Part shown: piece by piece, positions 18,299 to 27,224 of the stretch
Position numbering within the stretch: position 1 is the first letter of the stretch
Layout: the number at the start of each line of letters is the position of its first letter
Assembly: GCF_044762665.1 (NCBI RefSeq)
Contig: NZ_JBIWES010000001.1
Coordinates: 372,001 to 436,000 of the forward strand
Source: Peribacillus frigoritolerans_B
GTDB lineage: Bacteria; Bacillota; Bacilli; Bacillales; DSM-1321
DNA length: 64,000 bases
Direction of reading: 5' to 3'
Translations under genes and position numbers: made by a program
The notes under the pieces: model-generated
Databases searched by the model: none
What the model saw: the letters and a program-made list of their open reading frames with translations, nothing else
Told to the model about the DNA's origin: nothing

Positions 18299-18505
18299 CC
18301 ATGTACTAAAATGGATTCACGCAAATAATATGAACAGTTTATGAAAACGTATGCTACCATGAAAAGACAGCCAAAACGCCTGAATGCTACAAAAGGTGTC
18401 TAAGCGGGATTTGTAAGTTACATACATATTTCGACATTGTGTACAAAAGTACCATATCAAAAATGGCAAAAAACTTCAAGTAATCGAACTGCATAGGAGG
18501 ATAAA

Positions 18506-18988
18506 ATGAAAACGCATCGTATTTTCCCAGGAATCGTTTTAATCGGTTTCGGGCTCTATTTTTTTCTTGAACATTCCCAAATCGAAATCTTTCCAGGCTT
18601 TTTCAGCTGGCCCACTTTATTATGTATAGTTGGTGCCGCCTTCCTGATTCAGGCATATAGCGGTAATGACCATGAGTCCATCCTGCCAGGCGTCATCTTA
18701 CTGGGATTCGGTTCTCACTTCCACATCGCCGAGAACCTGGAGATTTGGCCGGATAATATAGGTATCTTTATTTTAATCATCTCACTGGGATTTATTCTCC
18801 GGGCACGTAAAACAAATTCTGGAATGTTTCACGGGATGGTAATATTCATCGTCTCGATCACATTCTTATTCTATGATAAAATCACAACGTCTTTCGGGAT
18901 TGTTGAAACAAGCACCGCGAACATCGAAAGGTTTTGGCCATTTGCCTTGATGGCGATCGGCATTTATTTTCTGGTTCGAAAAAAGTGA
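18506..18988 (+). CDS. LiaI/LiaF-like hydrophobic membrane protein
   Basis: The 160-residue protein has about six hydrophobic segments (near 8-22, 35-50, 60-75, 84-98, 107-124 and 140-157). Repeated phrases of the type FPGIVLIGFGLYFFL and LPGVILLGFG mark the small-membrane-domain family seen at the N-terminus of LiaF/YvqF-like and DUF5668 proteins. Such proteins are often tied to envelope stress, but nothing here shows a specific role. AGGAGG precedes the ATG. It is divergent from hemA. Confidence 0.75.
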   Translation: MKTHRIFPGIVLIGFGLYFFLEHSQIEIFPGFFSWPTLLCIVGAAFLIQAYSGNDHESILPGVILLGFGSHFHIAENLEIWPDNIGIFILIISLGFILRARKTNSGMFHGMVIFIVSITFLFYDKITTSFGIVETSTANIERFWPFALMAIGIYFLVRKK

Positions 18989-19006
18989 AAATTACCGATT
19001 CCATAA

Positions 19007-19040
19007 TAAAAGGGTATTCCAGATGCGGAATACCCTTTTC
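19007..19040. terminator. Bidirectional terminator between the LiaI-like gene and ysxC
   Basis: A 13-bp perfect stem (AAAAGGGTATTCC / GGAATACCCTTTT) with a 5-nt loop lies between converging genes. Confidence 0.9.
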
Positions 19041-19042
19041 TT

Positions 19043-19624
19043 TTACATATATTTCTTAAGGACGCCCCATGCTTGTTCCTTACCTTCGCCTGTTTCACCA
19101 GAGAATAGAAGCAATTCATCTTCTTTTTCCATATTTAACGTTTGGCGCGTGATTTTCAAGTGTTTCTGCCATTTGCCTTTTGGAATTTTATCCGCTTTGG
19201 TGGCAATGACAATCCGGGGCAAGTCATAATGCTTCAGGAATTCATACATTGCGATATCATCCTTTGTCGGCGGATGACGCAAATCGACGATCAGAAGCGC
19301 AGCGCGGAGCTGGTCACGGGAAGTGAAGTACGTTTCGATCATCTTCCCCCAAGCATCACGCTCCGTCTTGGAAACTTTTGCATAACCATAACCCGGTACA
19401 TCCACAAAATGGAGTGCTTCATTTATGATATAAAAATTCAAGGTCTGCGTCTTACCCGGTTTAGAGGATGTTCGCGCCAAGTTTTTTCGATTGATCATTT
19501 TGTTGATGAAACTGGATTTCCCAACGTTGGAACGGCCTGCCAAGGCAAATTCCGGTATTGGAGTATTGGGATATTGTTCAGGCTTCACGGCACTGATGAC
19601 AATATCTGAACTCGTTACTTTCAT
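19043..19624 (-). CDS. ysxC: Ribosome biogenesis GTPase YsxC/EngB
   Basis: YsxC is a small GTPase needed for late 50S subunit assembly. The 193 residues carry the G motifs: G1 AGRSNVGKSSFI (29-40), G3 DVPGYGYAKV and G4 TKADKIPKGKW. Its start overlaps the lonA stop by 4 nt (ATGA), so the two are translationally coupled, as in B. subtilis. Confidence 0.97.
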   Translation of the reverse strand: MKVTSSDIVISAVKPEQYPNTPIPEFALAGRSNVGKSSFINKMINRKNLARTSSKPGKTQTLNFYIINEALHFVDVPGYGYAKVSKTERDAWGKMIETYFTSRDQLRAALLIVDLRHPPTKDDIAMYEFLKHYDLPRIVIATKADKIPKGKWQKHLKITRQTLNMEKEDELLLFSGETGEGKEQAWGVLKKYM

Positions 19625-21942
19625 TCGTTCACACCTACCAATGCATGCTCAAGGACTTCATCGACGTGTGAAACTGGAACAAAAGTTAATGCTTTACGGA
19701 CACTTTCCGGGATATCATCAATATCCTTTTCGTTATTTTGCGGGATGATGATTTTCGTAAGTCCTGCGCGATGGGCCGCTAAAGATTTTTCTTTAAGCCC
19801 GCCGATCGGAAGAACCCGTCCGCGTAATGTAATTTCGCCTGTCATGCCTACCTCTTTTCTGATCGGCCTATTTGTAAGGGCCGATATTAACGCTGTTGCA
19901 ATCGTGATCCCTGCAGAAGGGCCATCTTTTGGGACCGCGCCTTCGGGGACATGAATATGAATATCATATTTTTCATGGAAGTTCGCATCAATCTGAAGCT
20001 TCTCGGTTTTTGAACGGACAAAACTGAAAGCGGCCTGGGCTGACTCTTTCATTACATCGCCAAGCTTTCCTGTCAGGATCAGCTTGCCTTTACCTGGTGA
20101 TAAGGAAACCTCGATTTGCAGTGTATCGCCACCTACCGACGTGTATGCTAAACCATTAGCTACACCGACTTGGTTCTCGACTTCCGCCTGTCCATAATGG
20201 AACATGGTTTTCCCTAAAAACTCCTCGACATTCTTTTCAGAAATGACGACCCGCTTTTTATCTCCGGACACGATGATTTTTGCAGTCTTCCGACAGATGC
20301 CTGCAAGCTGTCGATCCAGACTCCGAACACCCGCTTCCCGAGTATAGTAACGGATGATTTTTGTAAGAGCTTCCTCACGGATTTGCAGTTGTGTCTTCAA
20401 TAAGCCATGGTTTTCAAGCTGTCTAGGCAGCAAGTGATCCTTGGCTATATGAAGTTTCTCTATCTCAGTATAACCTGCAATCGAAATGATTTCCATACGA
20501 TCTCGAAGCGGGCCGGGAATCGACCCCAAATTATTCGCCGTTGCGACGAACATGACTTTAGAAAGATTGTAGGTTTCTTCAATATAATGATCACTGAAAT
20601 TATGATTTTGCTCTGGATCGAGCACCTCCAGCATCGCTGCAGATGGGTCTCCCCTAAAGTCATTGGACATTTTATCCACTTCGTCCAGTAAAAAGACCGG
20701 ATTGATCGTTCCAGCTTTTTTCATGCCTTGAATGATCCGTCCCGGCATCGCCCCTACATATGTGCGGCGATGTCCGCGGATTTCTGATTCATCGCGCACC
20801 CCACCTAAAGAAATACGGACGAAATTCCTATTCAGGGATGAAGCGATCGATTTAGCCAAGCTGGTTTTCCCGACCCCTGGCGGTCCCACCAAGCAAAGGA
20901 TCGGTCCCTTCAATGATTTGGTCAATTGCTGTACGGCCAAATACTCTAGCACTCGCTCCTTCACCTTTTCCAAACCATGGTGGTCTCGGTTCAGGATTTT
21001 TTCGGCTTTATGAATATTCAAGTCATCTTTGGTCGCTTTGGTCCAAGGAAGAGAGATCACCCATTCGATATAATTGCGGATGACAGAACTCTCGGCTGAA
21101 CTCGAAGGAACTTTTTCATAACGGTCCAATTCCTTTAATGCCGTTTCTTTGATATGCTCAGGCATATCCGCTTCTTCTATCTTTTCGTTTAGGACCTCAA
21201 TTTCCCCTGTTTTTCCTTCTTTATCGCCCAATTCCTTTTGGATCGCTTTCATTTGTTCTCGTAAATAATATTCCTTTTGAGTCCGTTCCATCGATCGCTT
21301 AACACGCTGGCCGATCTTTTTCTCGAGAAAAAGAACTTCTTTCTCGTTATTGATGATCTCGATTACACGGCTTAGACGCTTTTTCATATCAATGGTCTCA
21401 AGCACTTCTTGCTTCTCCTTCAATTTCAAAGGCAAATGGGAAGCGATTATATCCGCTAATCGCCCAGGCTCTTCAATATCCGAAGTGGACGAAAACGTTT
21501 CACCGGTTATTTTCTTGGACATTTTTATGTATTGTTCAAAATAATCCAGTAGAGTGCGCATTAATGCTTGATGTTCAGCATCCTTTTCATCACTGTCTTC
21601 ATATATTTTAATCTTGGCACCATAATGTGTCTCATAATCGTAAAATTCAATGACTTCTGCGCGGTTCAACCCTTCCACCAACACCCGGATTGTACCATTC
21701 GGAAGCTTCAACATCTGTTTTACCTTTGTTAAAGTTCCCATTGTAAATAAATCTTCTTCACCTGGTTCGTCCAACGAAACATCTTGTTGTGTCGTCAAAA
21801 ATATAAGATGGTCTTCCACCATTGCTTTCTCAAGGGCTTGTACCGATTTATCTCGGCCTACATCTAAATGAAGTACCATCGTTGGATATACAAGCAGTCC
21901 TCTAAGCGGCAGGAGGGGGACGATGATTTCTTTATCAGTCAT
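19621..21942 (-). CDS. lonA: ATP-dependent protease Lon (LonA)
   Basis: LonA is the cytoplasmic hexameric protease that degrades misfolded and regulatory proteins. The 773 residues show the substrate-binding N-domain (VPLLPLRGLLVYPTMVLHL), a central coiled coil, the AAA+ module with Walker A GPPGVGKTSLAK and Walker B FLLDEVDKM, and the protease domain with the catalytic serine in PKDGPSAGITIA and a lysine about 43 residues later. GGAGGTG precedes the ATG. It is coupled to ysxC downstream. Confidence 0.98.
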   Translation of the reverse strand: MTDKEIIVPLLPLRGLLVYPTMVLHLDVGRDKSVQALEKAMVEDHLIFLTTQQDVSLDEPGEEDLFTMGTLTKVKQMLKLPNGTIRVLVEGLNRAEVIEFYDYETHYGAKIKIYEDSDEKDAEHQALMRTLLDYFEQYIKMSKKITGETFSSTSDIEEPGRLADIIASHLPLKLKEKQEVLETIDMKKRLSRVIEIINNEKEVLFLEKKIGQRVKRSMERTQKEYYLREQMKAIQKELGDKEGKTGEIEVLNEKIEEADMPEHIKETALKELDRYEKVPSSSAESSVIRNYIEWVISLPWTKATKDDLNIHKAEKILNRDHHGLEKVKERVLEYLAVQQLTKSLKGPILCLVGPPGVGKTSLAKSIASSLNRNFVRISLGGVRDESEIRGHRRTYVGAMPGRIIQGMKKAGTINPVFLLDEVDKMSNDFRGDPSAAMLEVLDPEQNHNFSDHYIEETYNLSKVMFVATANNLGSIPGPLRDRMEIISIAGYTEIEKLHIAKDHLLPRQLENHGLLKTQLQIREEALTKIIRYYTREAGVRSLDRQLAGICRKTAKIIVSGDKKRVVISEKNVEEFLGKTMFHYGQAEVENQVGVANGLAYTSVGGDTLQIEVSLSPGKGKLILTGKLGDVMKESAQAAFSFVRSKTEKLQIDANFHEKYDIHIHVPEGAVPKDGPSAGITIATALISALTNRPIRKEVGMTGEITLRGRVLPIGGLKEKSLAAHRAGLTKIIIPQNNEKDIDDIPESVRKALTFVPVSHVDEVLEHALVGVNE

Positions 21943-22089
21943 TTCCTGACACCTCCATCTAATTAGTATCGTCGTTGTAAACTATTTACCCATGTTCTCA
22001 ACCTTTTAACAATTCTATCCTATTTATATAGAAGTGTCTATTCGTTTACCTTAACACGTTTCGACTGCTATTATTATCTCCAATATTAG

Positions 22090-22112
22090 ATAAAAAAGCA
22101 CGTCGGAATGCG
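22090..22112 (-). terminator. Weak hairpin upstream of lonA, possible terminator
   Basis: A six-base stem (AACACG / CGTGCT, one G-T pair) with an 8-nt loop is followed by TTTTTTA on the minus strand. It lies in the gap after lonB. Confidence 0.3.
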
Positions 22113-22157
22113 TGTTTATTTTTACGTCAGGATTGTCGGGAACGCCAGTATGGTCCT

Positions 22158-22194
22158 TAAAATGCCCCGGTTCAGTTTTTAGCCGGGGCATTTC
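22158..22194 (-). terminator. Terminator downstream of lonB
   Basis: An 11-bp stem (AAATGCCCCGG / CCGGGGCATTT) with a 12-nt loop lies just past the lonB stop. Confidence 0.8.
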
Positions 22195-22196
22195 CT

Positions 22197-23867
22197 TTAT
22201 ACACTTTCTTTTTTTGATAGGTCCAAGGTTGTAAGGATTTGTTCCGACATCAATTCTTTCTTCAGTGCCTGATCCAGCACTTCTTTCACATTCGAAACCG
22301 GAATGATTTCTATATCCTTGATTTCAGATAGAAGCGGCTGCATGTTTTCGGCTGGGATGATTACTTTCTTAGCCCCGGCAAGTTTTGCCGCTTTGATTTT
22401 CGGAATGACACCGCCGATCGGTTTAACCCCGCCATGAATGCTTATTTCCCCAGTCATCGCCACGGTATGGTCAACAGGGATTTTATATATGGCCGAGTAT
22501 ATGCCTGTAGCCATTGCAATTCCTGCAGAAGGGCCATCCACTGGACTTCCGCCCGGAAAGTTCACATGGATATCGAATTGATCGGCAGGCACTCCCATCG
22601 ATCGTAAAACCGTAATGACATTTTCAATCGAGCCTTTCGCCATACTCTTACGGCGAACCGATTTGCCACTCCCGCCGCCAATACTTTCCTCCTCAACGAT
22701 ACCGGTAATGTTTATCGAACCTTTTTCATCAGAGGCGGCCATGACCGTAACCTCGATTTCCAGCAATGCCCCGGAGTTTGGTCCATAGACTGCAAGGCCG
22801 TTAACAAGGCCTATTTTTGAATTCGATTCTATTTTCCTGTCCATTCTTTGGGTCAGCTGGCTGCTATGGGCCATCCAATCTATATCTTCTTCCCTGATAA
22901 AAGTCCTGTTTTCATTAATTGATATTCCTGCAAGGGTCTGAATCATGTTGACCGCTTCCCTGCCATTTCGGGCATAATCCGAAATCGATTGCAAGCCTTT
23001 TTCACTGATGGTGATCCCCACTTTATCTGAGGCATTCTTAGCCACGGTGATTATTTCTTCCCGGTCAAGTTCACGGAAAAACACTTCTATGCATCTTGAA
23101 CGTATCGCAGGCGCTATTTCATTTGGCGTTCTTGTAGTGGCTCCAATCAACCTAAAGTCTGCCGGCAGTCCATTTTTAAAAATATCATGGATGTGAGTGG
23201 GAATATTTTGATTTTCCTCTTGATAATAAGCACTTTCCAGAAAGACCTTACGATCCTCCAATACCTTTAACAGTTTATTCATCTGTATGGGATGAAGCTC
23301 CCCTATTTCATCTATGAACAGCACGCCTCCATGAGCATTGCTGACTGCACCCTGCTTTGGCTGCGGAATGCCGGCCTGTCCCATTGCCCCGGCACCTTGG
23401 TAAATTGGATCGTGCACAGAACCAATGAGCGGATCGGCAATCCCTCGTTCATCGAACCTGGCTGTGGTGGCGTCCAATTCGACGAAAACAGCTGAATTCT
23501 TAAAAGGGGACTTGCCATTTTTCTTCGCCTCTTCCAAAACAAGTCTGGCAGCCGCGGTTTTCCCTACCCCAGGAGGACCGTAAATTATCACATGCTGGGG
23601 ATTCGGCCCACATAAAGCAGCTTTTAAAGATTTAATCCCATCTTCTTGACCGATTATTTCATTAAATGTGCTTGGTCTAACTTTTTCTGCCAATGGCTCT
23701 GTTAACGAAATCGATCTCATCTTCCGTAATTGGTCCATCTCCTTACGTGAATCACGGTCAATGGAAACTTTTTGTGTCCGCTGGCCTTTCAATAAGTTCA
23801 AAAAATACAATCCAATAATAATCCCAAAAAACAGCTGGATAAACAACGCCAATCCTGTCCAATTCAT
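22197..23867 (-). CDS. lonB: ATP-dependent protease LonB (sporulation-associated Lon)
   Basis: LonB is the membrane-anchored second Lon of spore formers, which in B. subtilis is active in the forespore. The 556 residues begin with one membrane segment (about 5-24), followed directly by AAA+ (Walker A GPPGVGKTAAARL; Walker B FIDEIGEL) and the Lon protease domain (serine in PVDGPSAGIAMATG). It lacks the long N-domain of LonA. Its place between clpX and lonA is conserved. Confidence 0.95.
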   Translation of the reverse strand: MNWTGLALFIQLFFGIIIGLYFLNLLKGQRTQKVSIDRDSRKEMDQLRKMRSISLTEPLAEKVRPSTFNEIIGQEDGIKSLKAALCGPNPQHVIIYGPPGVGKTAAARLVLEEAKKNGKSPFKNSAVFVELDATTARFDERGIADPLIGSVHDPIYQGAGAMGQAGIPQPKQGAVSNAHGGVLFIDEIGELHPIQMNKLLKVLEDRKVFLESAYYQEENQNIPTHIHDIFKNGLPADFRLIGATTRTPNEIAPAIRSRCIEVFFRELDREEIITVAKNASDKVGITISEKGLQSISDYARNGREAVNMIQTLAGISINENRTFIREEDIDWMAHSSQLTQRMDRKIESNSKIGLVNGLAVYGPNSGALLEIEVTVMAASDEKGSINITGIVEEESIGGGSGKSVRRKSMAKGSIENVITVLRSMGVPADQFDIHVNFPGGSPVDGPSAGIAMATGIYSAIYKIPVDHTVAMTGEISIHGGVKPIGGVIPKIKAAKLAGAKKVIIPAENMQPLLSEIKDIEIIPVSNVKEVLDQALKKELMSEQILTTLDLSKKESV

Positions 23868-24000
23868 CGTATTCCCTCCTGCACTCTCCTAGTTTGTCAT
23901 TTCTGTTAGTATCTCCTTTGGAAGGGCGAAATTATCCAAGAAATTCGTGTTGAAAAATTGGCGTTTTTATCCTGAGTAACAACAATTTGAGAAAAAAGAC

Positions 24001-24034
24001 AAAGAAAAAGACTGCCAGATGAACTGGCAGTCTT
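24001..24034 (-). terminator. Terminator of clpX
   Basis: A perfect 10-bp stem (AGACTGCCAG / CTGGCAGTCT) with a 5-nt loop has T-rich tails on both strands, just past the clpX stop. Confidence 0.9.
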
Positions 24035-24049
24035 TCTTTTCCTTATAAA

Positions 24050-25318
24050 TCAAGCAGATGTTTTCTTTTCCTGTCCTTTGACGGTTGTACCGTCTTTAAG
24101 GACGAGCTTTGGAGATTCATTTTTCGAAATCGTGCTGCCTGTGATTACACATTTTGCAACATCATCACGTGAAGGCAGATCGAACATCACTTCAAGAATG
24201 ATGCCTTCGATGATGGATCGCAGACCACGTGCACCAGTTTTGCGTTCAATTGCCTTTTTAGCAATTTCACTTAGCGCTTCCTGTTCGAATTCCAATTCAA
24301 CATCGTCAAGCTCAAGTAGTTTTTGATATTGTTTAACAAGGGCATTTTTCGGTTGTGTAAGGATTTCAATCAAAGCAGCTTCATCCAATTGCTCAAGAGT
24401 CGCAATTACCGGAAGACGTCCGATGAATTCCGGAATTAATCCGAAACGAAGCAAGTCTTCAGGAAGGACTTTGGAAAGCAATTCTTTTTCTGCAACATCA
24501 TCCTTTTTCACGTCAGAGCCAAAGCCAATGACTTTTTGACCAAGACGGCGTTTGATGATCGGTTCGATGCCATCAAAGGCACCGCCGCAGATGAACAAAA
24601 TATTGGTCGTATCGATTTGGATGAATTCCTGATGTGGATGTTTACGTCCACCTTGAGGCGGAACGCTCGCAACCGTTCCTTCAAGGATTTTCAATAAAGC
24701 TTGTTGCACACCTTCACCAGACACGTCACGTGTAATAGAAGGATTTTCCGATTTACGGGCAACTTTATCGATTTCATCAATGTAAATGATGCCTTTTTCC
24801 GCTTTTTCCACATCGTAATCAGCTGCTTGGATTAATTTTAGAAGGATGTTTTCAACATCTTCCCCAACATATCCAGCTTCCGTCAATGAAGTGGCATCAG
24901 CAATGGCAAAAGGAACATTCAGTAATCGTGCCAATGTTTGCGCAAGAAGGGTTTTCCCGCTTCCCGTCGGTCCGATTAGGGCGATGTTACTTTTAGAAAG
25001 TTCAACATCGTCGACTTTGCTATTGGAATTGATACGTTTATAATGGTTATAAACAGCGACAGCCAAAGATTTCTTCGCCTGTTCTTGTCCAATCACATAT
25101 TCGTCAAGAATTTCTCGGATTTCCATAGGTTTAGGAACATCTCTGAATTCTACTTCTTCATCAGTTCCAAGCTCTTCTTCGACGATCTCCGTACAAAGTT
25201 CTATACACTCGTCACAAATATAGACACCTGGACCAGCAACCAGTTTACGGACTTGTTCTTGTGTTTTACCGCAAAAAGAACATTTTAACTGTCCTTTTTC
25301 ATCATTAAATTTAAACAT
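24050..25318 (-). CDS. clpX: ClpX, ATPase subunit of the ClpXP protease
   Basis: ClpX unfolds tagged proteins and feeds them to ClpP. The N-terminal zinc-binding domain has Cys13, Cys16, Cys35 and Cys38. AAA+ motifs are GPTGSGKTLLAQ (about 115-126), IIYIDEIDK and the sensor-2 region GARGLRSIIE. The ClpP-binding IGF loop appears as KVIGFGSD. Length 422 is typical. AAAGGGGTG precedes the ATG. Confidence 0.98.
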   Translation of the reverse strand: MFKFNDEKGQLKCSFCGKTQEQVRKLVAGPGVYICDECIELCTEIVEEELGTDEEVEFRDVPKPMEIREILDEYVIGQEQAKKSLAVAVYNHYKRINSNSKVDDVELSKSNIALIGPTGSGKTLLAQTLARLLNVPFAIADATSLTEAGYVGEDVENILLKLIQAADYDVEKAEKGIIYIDEIDKVARKSENPSITRDVSGEGVQQALLKILEGTVASVPPQGGRKHPHQEFIQIDTTNILFICGGAFDGIEPIIKRRLGQKVIGFGSDVKKDDVAEKELLSKVLPEDLLRFGLIPEFIGRLPVIATLEQLDEAALIEILTQPKNALVKQYQKLLELDDVELEFEQEALSEIAKKAIERKTGARGLRSIIEGIILEVMFDLPSRDDVAKCVITGSTISKNESPKLVLKDGTTVKGQEKKTSA

Positions 25319-25434
25319 GTACGTTCACCCCTTTAAATACTCTTCCAACTCTATTACATAGCGGGTACCTAATCGTAAAGAAAAAACTAGGCACACATCT
25401 GCTTAAACATTCCAAAATCCCTAGTATGTTTTGC

Positions 25435-25463
25435 ATTTTATCATGTTCTTGGAAGTTTAGTAA
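25435..25463 (-). promoter_or_regulatory. Candidate sigma-A promoter for clpX
   Basis: TTACTA and TAAAAT are separated by 17 bp, with a TG one base before the -10 (extended form), about 120 nt before the clpX ATG. The rest of the 430-bp clpX-tig gap is AT-rich and shows no gene. Confidence 0.4.
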
Positions 25464-25678
25464 CAAAAATGCTCACGGTCCGAGTTGTTAAATAAGTACA
25501 ATAATCAATCAATATGTATTTGCCCTTTACCAGCATGCCCAAAACTTTGGATTTTTAAAAGCAGGATTTGCTGTATAAATATGTATATGCGGTATTAGAA
25601 CTAATCTACACCGAAATCCCAAAAAAATCAATCAGGAAATAACCGATATTTAAAATTTACACGAATTCTCAATATGTA

Positions 25679-25715
25679 TAAAACAAGGCACGATTACTCG
25701 CGCCTTGTTTTTTTA
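25679..25715. terminator. Terminator downstream of tig
   Basis: An 11-bp stem with one mismatch (ACAAGGCGCGA / TCGTGCCTTGT) is flanked by T-runs on both strands. Confidence 0.8.
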
Positions 25716-25748
25716 AAGGTAATATTTTAATCTACTTATTTATAAAAA

Positions 25749-27041
25749 TTATTTTGCGTCAACTGTTTTGCTGTTTTCTACCAAGAAGTCAATCGCTTTC
25801 TTAATTTTAAGATCGCCTTTGATTCCTTCTAAGTTTCCAAGAGCTTGTTTGATCGCGTCAACTTCCATATTGTACATAGTAGCCATTTGTGCAAGTTCAG
25901 CTTCTACATCTTCGTCAGTCGCTTCAAGTTTTTCAACTTCTGCGATTGCTTCAAGAGTTAGGCTCGTACGAACTTGCCCTTCAGCTTCTTCTTTCATTTG
26001 CGCTTTTAAAGCTTCTTCGTCTTGACCTGAGAATTGGTAGTAAAGTTCCAAATTAAGGCCTTGAGATTGAATGCGTTGAGAGAACTCATTCATCATGCGG
26101 TCAACTTCGTTTGAAATCATTGCTTCAGGAACGTCTATTTCTGCACCTTCAACAGCTTTACCAATTACAGTGTTTTGAATGAAGTTTTCTTCTTCATGTT
26201 TTTTGTCATGCTCTAATTTATGTTTTGTTTTTTCTTTAAGTTCAGCCAAAGTTTCCACTTCGTCGTCGACATCTTTCGCGAACTCATCATCCAACTCAGG
26301 AAGTTGTTTTGTTTTGATTTCGTGAATTTTCACTTTGAATACTGCTGGTTTACCTGCAAGTTCAGCAGCGTGGTATTCTTCAGGGAATGTAACTTCGATA
26401 TCTTTTTCAGCGCCAGTTTCAAGACCGACAAGTTGCTCTTCGAATCCTGGAATGAAAGAGTTTGAACCGATTTCCAATGAATGGTTTTCTGAAGCTCCGC
26501 CTTCGAATGCTTCACCATCAACGAATCCTTCAAAGTCAAGAACGACCGTATCGCCTTCAGCAACTTGTCCTTCTTCTTTAACGACAAGCTCAGCTTGACG
26601 CTCCTGCAAAGTTTTCAATTCGTTTTCAACATCTTCGTCAGTTACTTCAGTATTGAATTTTTCAACTTCAACACCTTTGTAATCTCCCAATTTAACTTCA
26701 GGCTTAACTGTTACAGTCGCAGTGAAGATCAGGTTTTCGCCTTTTTCCATTTTCTCGATGTCGATTTCTGGACGATCTACAGGCTGAATTCCAGCTTCTT
26801 CGACAGCATTTGCATAAGCATCTGGAAGAATGATATCAAGCGCATCTTGGTAAAGTGATTCTACGCCGAATTTCTTTTCGAACATTTGACGTGGCATTTT
26901 ACCTTTACGGAAGCCAGGTACATTTACTTGTTTCACTACTTTTTTGAAAGCTGCGTCTAAACCTTCGTTTACTTTTGCAGCGTCAACTTCAATTGTTAGT
27001 ACGCCTTGATTACCTTCTTGTTTTTCCCATTTTACAGACAT
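25749..27041 (-). CDS. tig: Trigger factor (ribosome-bound chaperone, prolyl isomerase)
   Basis: Trigger factor meets nascent chains at the ribosome exit tunnel. The 430 residues show the ribosome-binding signature (VPGFRKGKMPRQ, about 42-53), a central FKBP-like prolyl isomerase domain (GDTVVLDFEGFVDGEAFEGG ... GFEEQLVGLETGAEKDIEVTFPEEY) and the helical C-terminal chaperone domain. GGAGGG precedes the ATG. A promoter and two hairpins lie upstream. Confidence 0.98.
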   Translation of the reverse strand: MSVKWEKQEGNQGVLTIEVDAAKVNEGLDAAFKKVVKQVNVPGFRKGKMPRQMFEKKFGVESLYQDALDIILPDAYANAVEEAGIQPVDRPEIDIEKMEKGENLIFTATVTVKPEVKLGDYKGVEVEKFNTEVTDEDVENELKTLQERQAELVVKEEGQVAEGDTVVLDFEGFVDGEAFEGGASENHSLEIGSNSFIPGFEEQLVGLETGAEKDIEVTFPEEYHAAELAGKPAVFKVKIHEIKTKQLPELDDEFAKDVDDEVETLAELKEKTKHKLEHDKKHEEENFIQNTVIGKAVEGAEIDVPEAMISNEVDRMMNEFSQRIQSQGLNLELYYQFSGQDEEALKAQMKEEAEGQVRTSLTLEAIAEVEKLEATDEDVEAELAQMATMYNMEVDAIKQALGNLEGIKGDLKIKKAIDFLVENSKTVDAK

Positions 27042-27130
27042 GTGTTTCCCTCCAAAAATCTATATACTTCAATAATAAGCATTGGATGATTATGCTTTGC
27101 AAGTGTTAACAAGTCATCCTTCAAATATAC

Positions 27131-27168
27131 CCCCAAAATATTGGGGAAATCGTCAAAATTAGACGATT
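27131..27168 (-). promoter_or_regulatory. Two stem-loops in the tig 5' leader
   Basis: AATCGTC / GACGATT (27148-27168) and CCCCAA / TTGGGG (27131-27146) form adjacent short hairpins close to the predicted transcript 5' end. Neither has a T-tract, so they are more likely mRNA-stability or protein-binding elements than terminators. Confidence 0.45.
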
Positions 27169-27186
27169 ATACATTACAACCACTAC

Positions 27187-27214
27187 ATTATACCACAGGA
27201 TTAATCTGTTACAA
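27187..27214 (-). promoter_or_regulatory. Sigma-A promoter of tig
   Basis: TTGTAA, a 16-bp spacer and TATAAT, with TGG just before the -10 (extended). The predicted start near 27180 gives a leader of about 140 nt. Confidence 0.65.
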
Positions 27215-27224
27215 CAGCAATAGC

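Noticed and set aside
18279..18300. PerR box at hemA
   Set aside because: The best alignment differs from the PerR consensus at about four of 15 positions, too weak to call, although hemA is PerR-controlled in B. subtilis.
18339..18354. cre site between hemA and the LiaI-like gene
   Set aside because: ATGAAAACGTATGCTA breaks the consensus at two key 3' positions and is not placed near a clear promoter.
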